NCBI GenBank assembly: GCA_049510975.1
Contig: JBEKYM010000020.1
Span: 1 to 64,000, forward strand
Source: JAKACA01 sp049510975
GTDB taxonomy: Bacteria; Actinomycetota; Acidimicrobiia; Acidimicrobiales; Bog-793
DNA: 64,000 nt
Direction of reading: 5' to 3'
The notes beneath the pieces were generated by a model. The model searched no databases. It was not told the DNA's origin and saw nothing but the letters and a program-made list of their open reading frames with translations. This document shows positions 62,361 to 64,000 of the stretch, piece after piece; the stretch's first letter is position 1; each line of letters starts with the position of its first letter. The translations under genes and the position numbers were made by a program.

Positions 62361-64000
62361 CGCACGCCGAGGGCGAGCTCGCTCGAGACGTGCTTCTGCA
62401 CGGCCGCTACCGCACGGAACGCCTCTTTCAGGTACCGGCGGGTGAGCGCGCTCAGCTCCGCTGGATCGACGAAGTCGTCCGGATCGTCGCCGGCCAGGAT
62501 CTGGGCGACCTGATGGTCGAGGCGAAGCTCGCAGACGAGCTCGAACGACTCGATGAGCGTGCCGGCGTCGCTCTCGCTGAGCACGCCGGCAGCGGCAGCC
62601 GCCCGCAGGCGCTCATCGGTGGAGGCACACGTGACCCCGGCGCTCATGCCCGCCCAACGCGCCAGGTCGACGATCGGCAGGGCGCCACCGTCCTTCAGGT
62701 CGAGGCGACCGCGATGCTCACCAGAGTCCTCCACGACGAGCCCACCGAGAAACCCCGTCGGCGGCCGGTGCGACAGAGCGAACCGGGCGAGCTGGCGCAA
62801 CAGCGCCGGGTAGTGAGGGGCGGTGCGAAACGCCTCGGCCGGTGCCGCTCCGGCCTCCACCCCGAAGACAGAGCGGCTGTCGACGAGGACCGAGACGAGC
62901 ACGAGGGCCTTGTCCATCGTCGGATCCTCGAGCCACGCCCGCCCCGCCCGCCTCCAGGACGCATCGGACCGGACGAAGAGCGGATCCGAAGCGCTCACCC
63001 GGTGGGCGTCGGGATGGGCCCCGCAGCCGACGAGGATCTCCATCGTGCGCTCGGCGAGCGGCCCGAAATAGTCATGAGCCGCCTTCTCGCTCCCCCGGTC
63101 GCCGTCGCGTGGCTGGGTGTCGTCGTAGCCCTGGTCGTCGTCGCCTTCGAAGAACACGATCGCCGTGTCCAGATCCGAGCTCGGCAGCGCTTCCCGCCTC
63201 GCCTGGCTGCCGAGCGCCAGCCATGCAAAGGGGAGCGGAGGCTGGCCGGTTTCCTCGAGTGCGAACTCGAGCGCTCGTCGTGTCAGCGCGTCCGACACGA
63301 CCGAGTAGACGGCCTGAACGTCGAGCGATGCGAGGTGGGCGCGATGCAGGCTGACGACGGTCGGGCGGAGCGACGCAGCGGCTTGCTGCAGCTCGGCCAC
63401 GCTGGCCGCCCGGCTGATCGCCTGGCGGAGCGAGAACGACGAACGGGTCTGCTCAGCCACGAGATCGGAGTCGGCGATGATCCCGAGGATCTCGCCCGTC
63501 GGCGACACGACCGGAAAGTGGCGGAAGCCACGGTCCAACATGTCGAGGAGCACTTCGCCGGCGGGACGATCCGCTGCCACCGTTTCCGCCGGCGCCGTCA
63601 TGGCGACCGAGACCGGGGCGTCCGGCGGGCGCCCCGCTGCCAGCACGCGAGAGCGGAGGTCGCGATCGGTCACGATGCCGAGCGACGACCCGAGATCGAC
63701 GACCACGGCGGTCGTGCCGGCAGCGCTCATCTGCCGGGCAGCTTCCTGGATGGAGGTGTCGGGACCGCACCGCACGGCCGGCGAGCGGAGGAGCGACCCG
63801 ACGGGCTGGGTGAGGTGCTCGCGCTCGGCGTCCGCCCGCCGGCTCGAGCGGATGCTGAAACGGTCCTCGAGCAGCGAGCGGGTGAGGTATCGCAAGCTCT
63901 CCGGCTGGGCAAAGAGGGCCGAGGCCACATCGAGAGGGATCCGGTAGGTGAGAGTGTCCTCGCATGCACGCGCCGCGAAGCCCGTCGGCAGTCCCGATCG
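62357..64000 (-). CDS. CBS-domain/DUF294 putative nucleotidyltransferase, truncated by the window edge
   Basis: The frame stays open to the right edge, with the last upstream residues GLPTGFAARACEDTLTYRIP matching the end of a cyclic-nucleotide-binding domain, so the N-terminus lies outside. Visible order: two CBS domains (about VGSLLRSPAVRCGPD to IADSDLVAE), then a DUF294 nucleotidyltransferase-like domain with LGSQARREALPSSDLDTAIVF (Gly-Ser...Asp-x-Asp pattern) and a helical C-terminus. Such proteins are thought to sense nucleotides and act on a nucleotidyl acceptor. Coupled to the downstream exonuclease gene. Confidence 0.9.
   Translation of the reverse strand, partial: RSGLPTGFAARACEDTLTYRIPLDVASALFAQPESLRYLTRSLLEDRFSIRSSRRADAEREHLTQPVGSLLRSPAVRCGPDTSIQEAARQMSAAGTTAVVVDLGSSLGIVTDRDLRSRVLAAGRPPDAPVSVAMTAPAETVAADRPAGEVLLDMLDRGFRHFPVVSPTGEILGIIADSDLVAEQTRSSFSLRQAISRAASVAELQQAAASLRPTVVSLHRAHLASLDVQAVYSVVSDALTRRALEFALEETGQPPLPFAWLALGSQARREALPSSDLDTAIVFFEGDDDQGYDDTQPRDGDRGSEKAAHDYFGPLAERTMEILVGCGAHPDAHRVSASDPLFVRSDASWRRAGRAWLEDPTMDKALVLVSVLVDSRSVFGVEAGAAPAEAFRTAPHYPALLRQLARFALSHRPPTGFLGGLVVEDSGEHRGRLDLKDGGALPIVDLARWAGMSAGVTCASTDERLRAAAAAGVLSESDAGTLIESFELVCELRLDHQVAQILAGDDPDDFVDPAELSALTRRYLKEAFRAVAAVQKHVSSELALGVR

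Overview
The window reads as chromosomal DNA of a high-GC actinobacterium. The evidence is strong third-position GC bias in every credible gene, two LLM-family (F420-type) oxidoreductases, a wax-ester/triacylglycerol synthase, a DUF664-type DinB-fold protein, an actinobacterial-type LexA box (CGAAC-N4-GTTCG), and many apparent leaderless promoters (TANNNT 6-8 bp before a start codon). The mix, with Tat-exported lipoproteins, a Rieske oxygenase and lipid enzymes, would fit an Acidimicrobiia-like lineage, but that placement is inference. I saw no tRNA, rRNA, CRISPR array, transposase or phage gene. Coding density is high and no gene-free stretch exceeds 300 bp.

Layout. 1-6.7 kb: end of a truncated gene, an FGGY kinase translationally coupled to a sphingosine-phosphate-lyase-like PLP enzyme, the translational GTPase TypA/BipA, and two unknown genes, one of unusually low GC. 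6.8-8.1 kb: a small membrane protein and a secreted protein. 8.2-15.4 kb: two MarR regulators and a heterodimeric ABC exporter, flanked by two paralogous secreted CAP-like proteins. 15.5-20.3 kb: SGNH lipoprotein, MenB/BadI-like crotonase, LLM oxidoreductase, DUF664 protein, Rieske oxygenase, GNAT.

20.3-34.0 kb is the most interesting region. It has a peptide-type ABC importer without an ATPase (binding lipoprotein plus two permeases, minus strand). Divergently there is a plus-strand set: a histidine-ammonia-lyase homologue that has lost the Ala-Ser-Gly needed to make the MIO cofactor, two permeases, a fused two-domain ATPase, a Tat-type binding lipoprotein, and a cysteine-dioxygenase-like/rhodanese fusion. 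Together they look like an uptake and catabolic unit for a small, possibly sulfur-containing, amino-acid derivative.

34.0-46.5 kb: AlkB-like dioxygenase, glycosyltransferase, GNAT, thioesterase, ICMT-like methyltransferase, a diiron ferritin-like oxidase whose 3' end is tandemly duplicated, WS/DGAT, a secreted IPT-like protein, a large LuxR (LAL) regulator, and DNA polymerase IV with a LexA box. 46.5-55.2 kb: Tat-exported amidohydrolase, LLM oxidoreductase, APC permease, and a secreted Asp-box protein next to a membrane protein, both frameshifted. 55.2-64 kb: fatty acid desaturase, quinone-oxidoreductase-like protein divergent from a MarR gene with tandem operators, enolase, prolyl-tRNA synthetase, YccF protein, DEDDh exonuclease, and a CBS/DUF294 protein running off the right edge.
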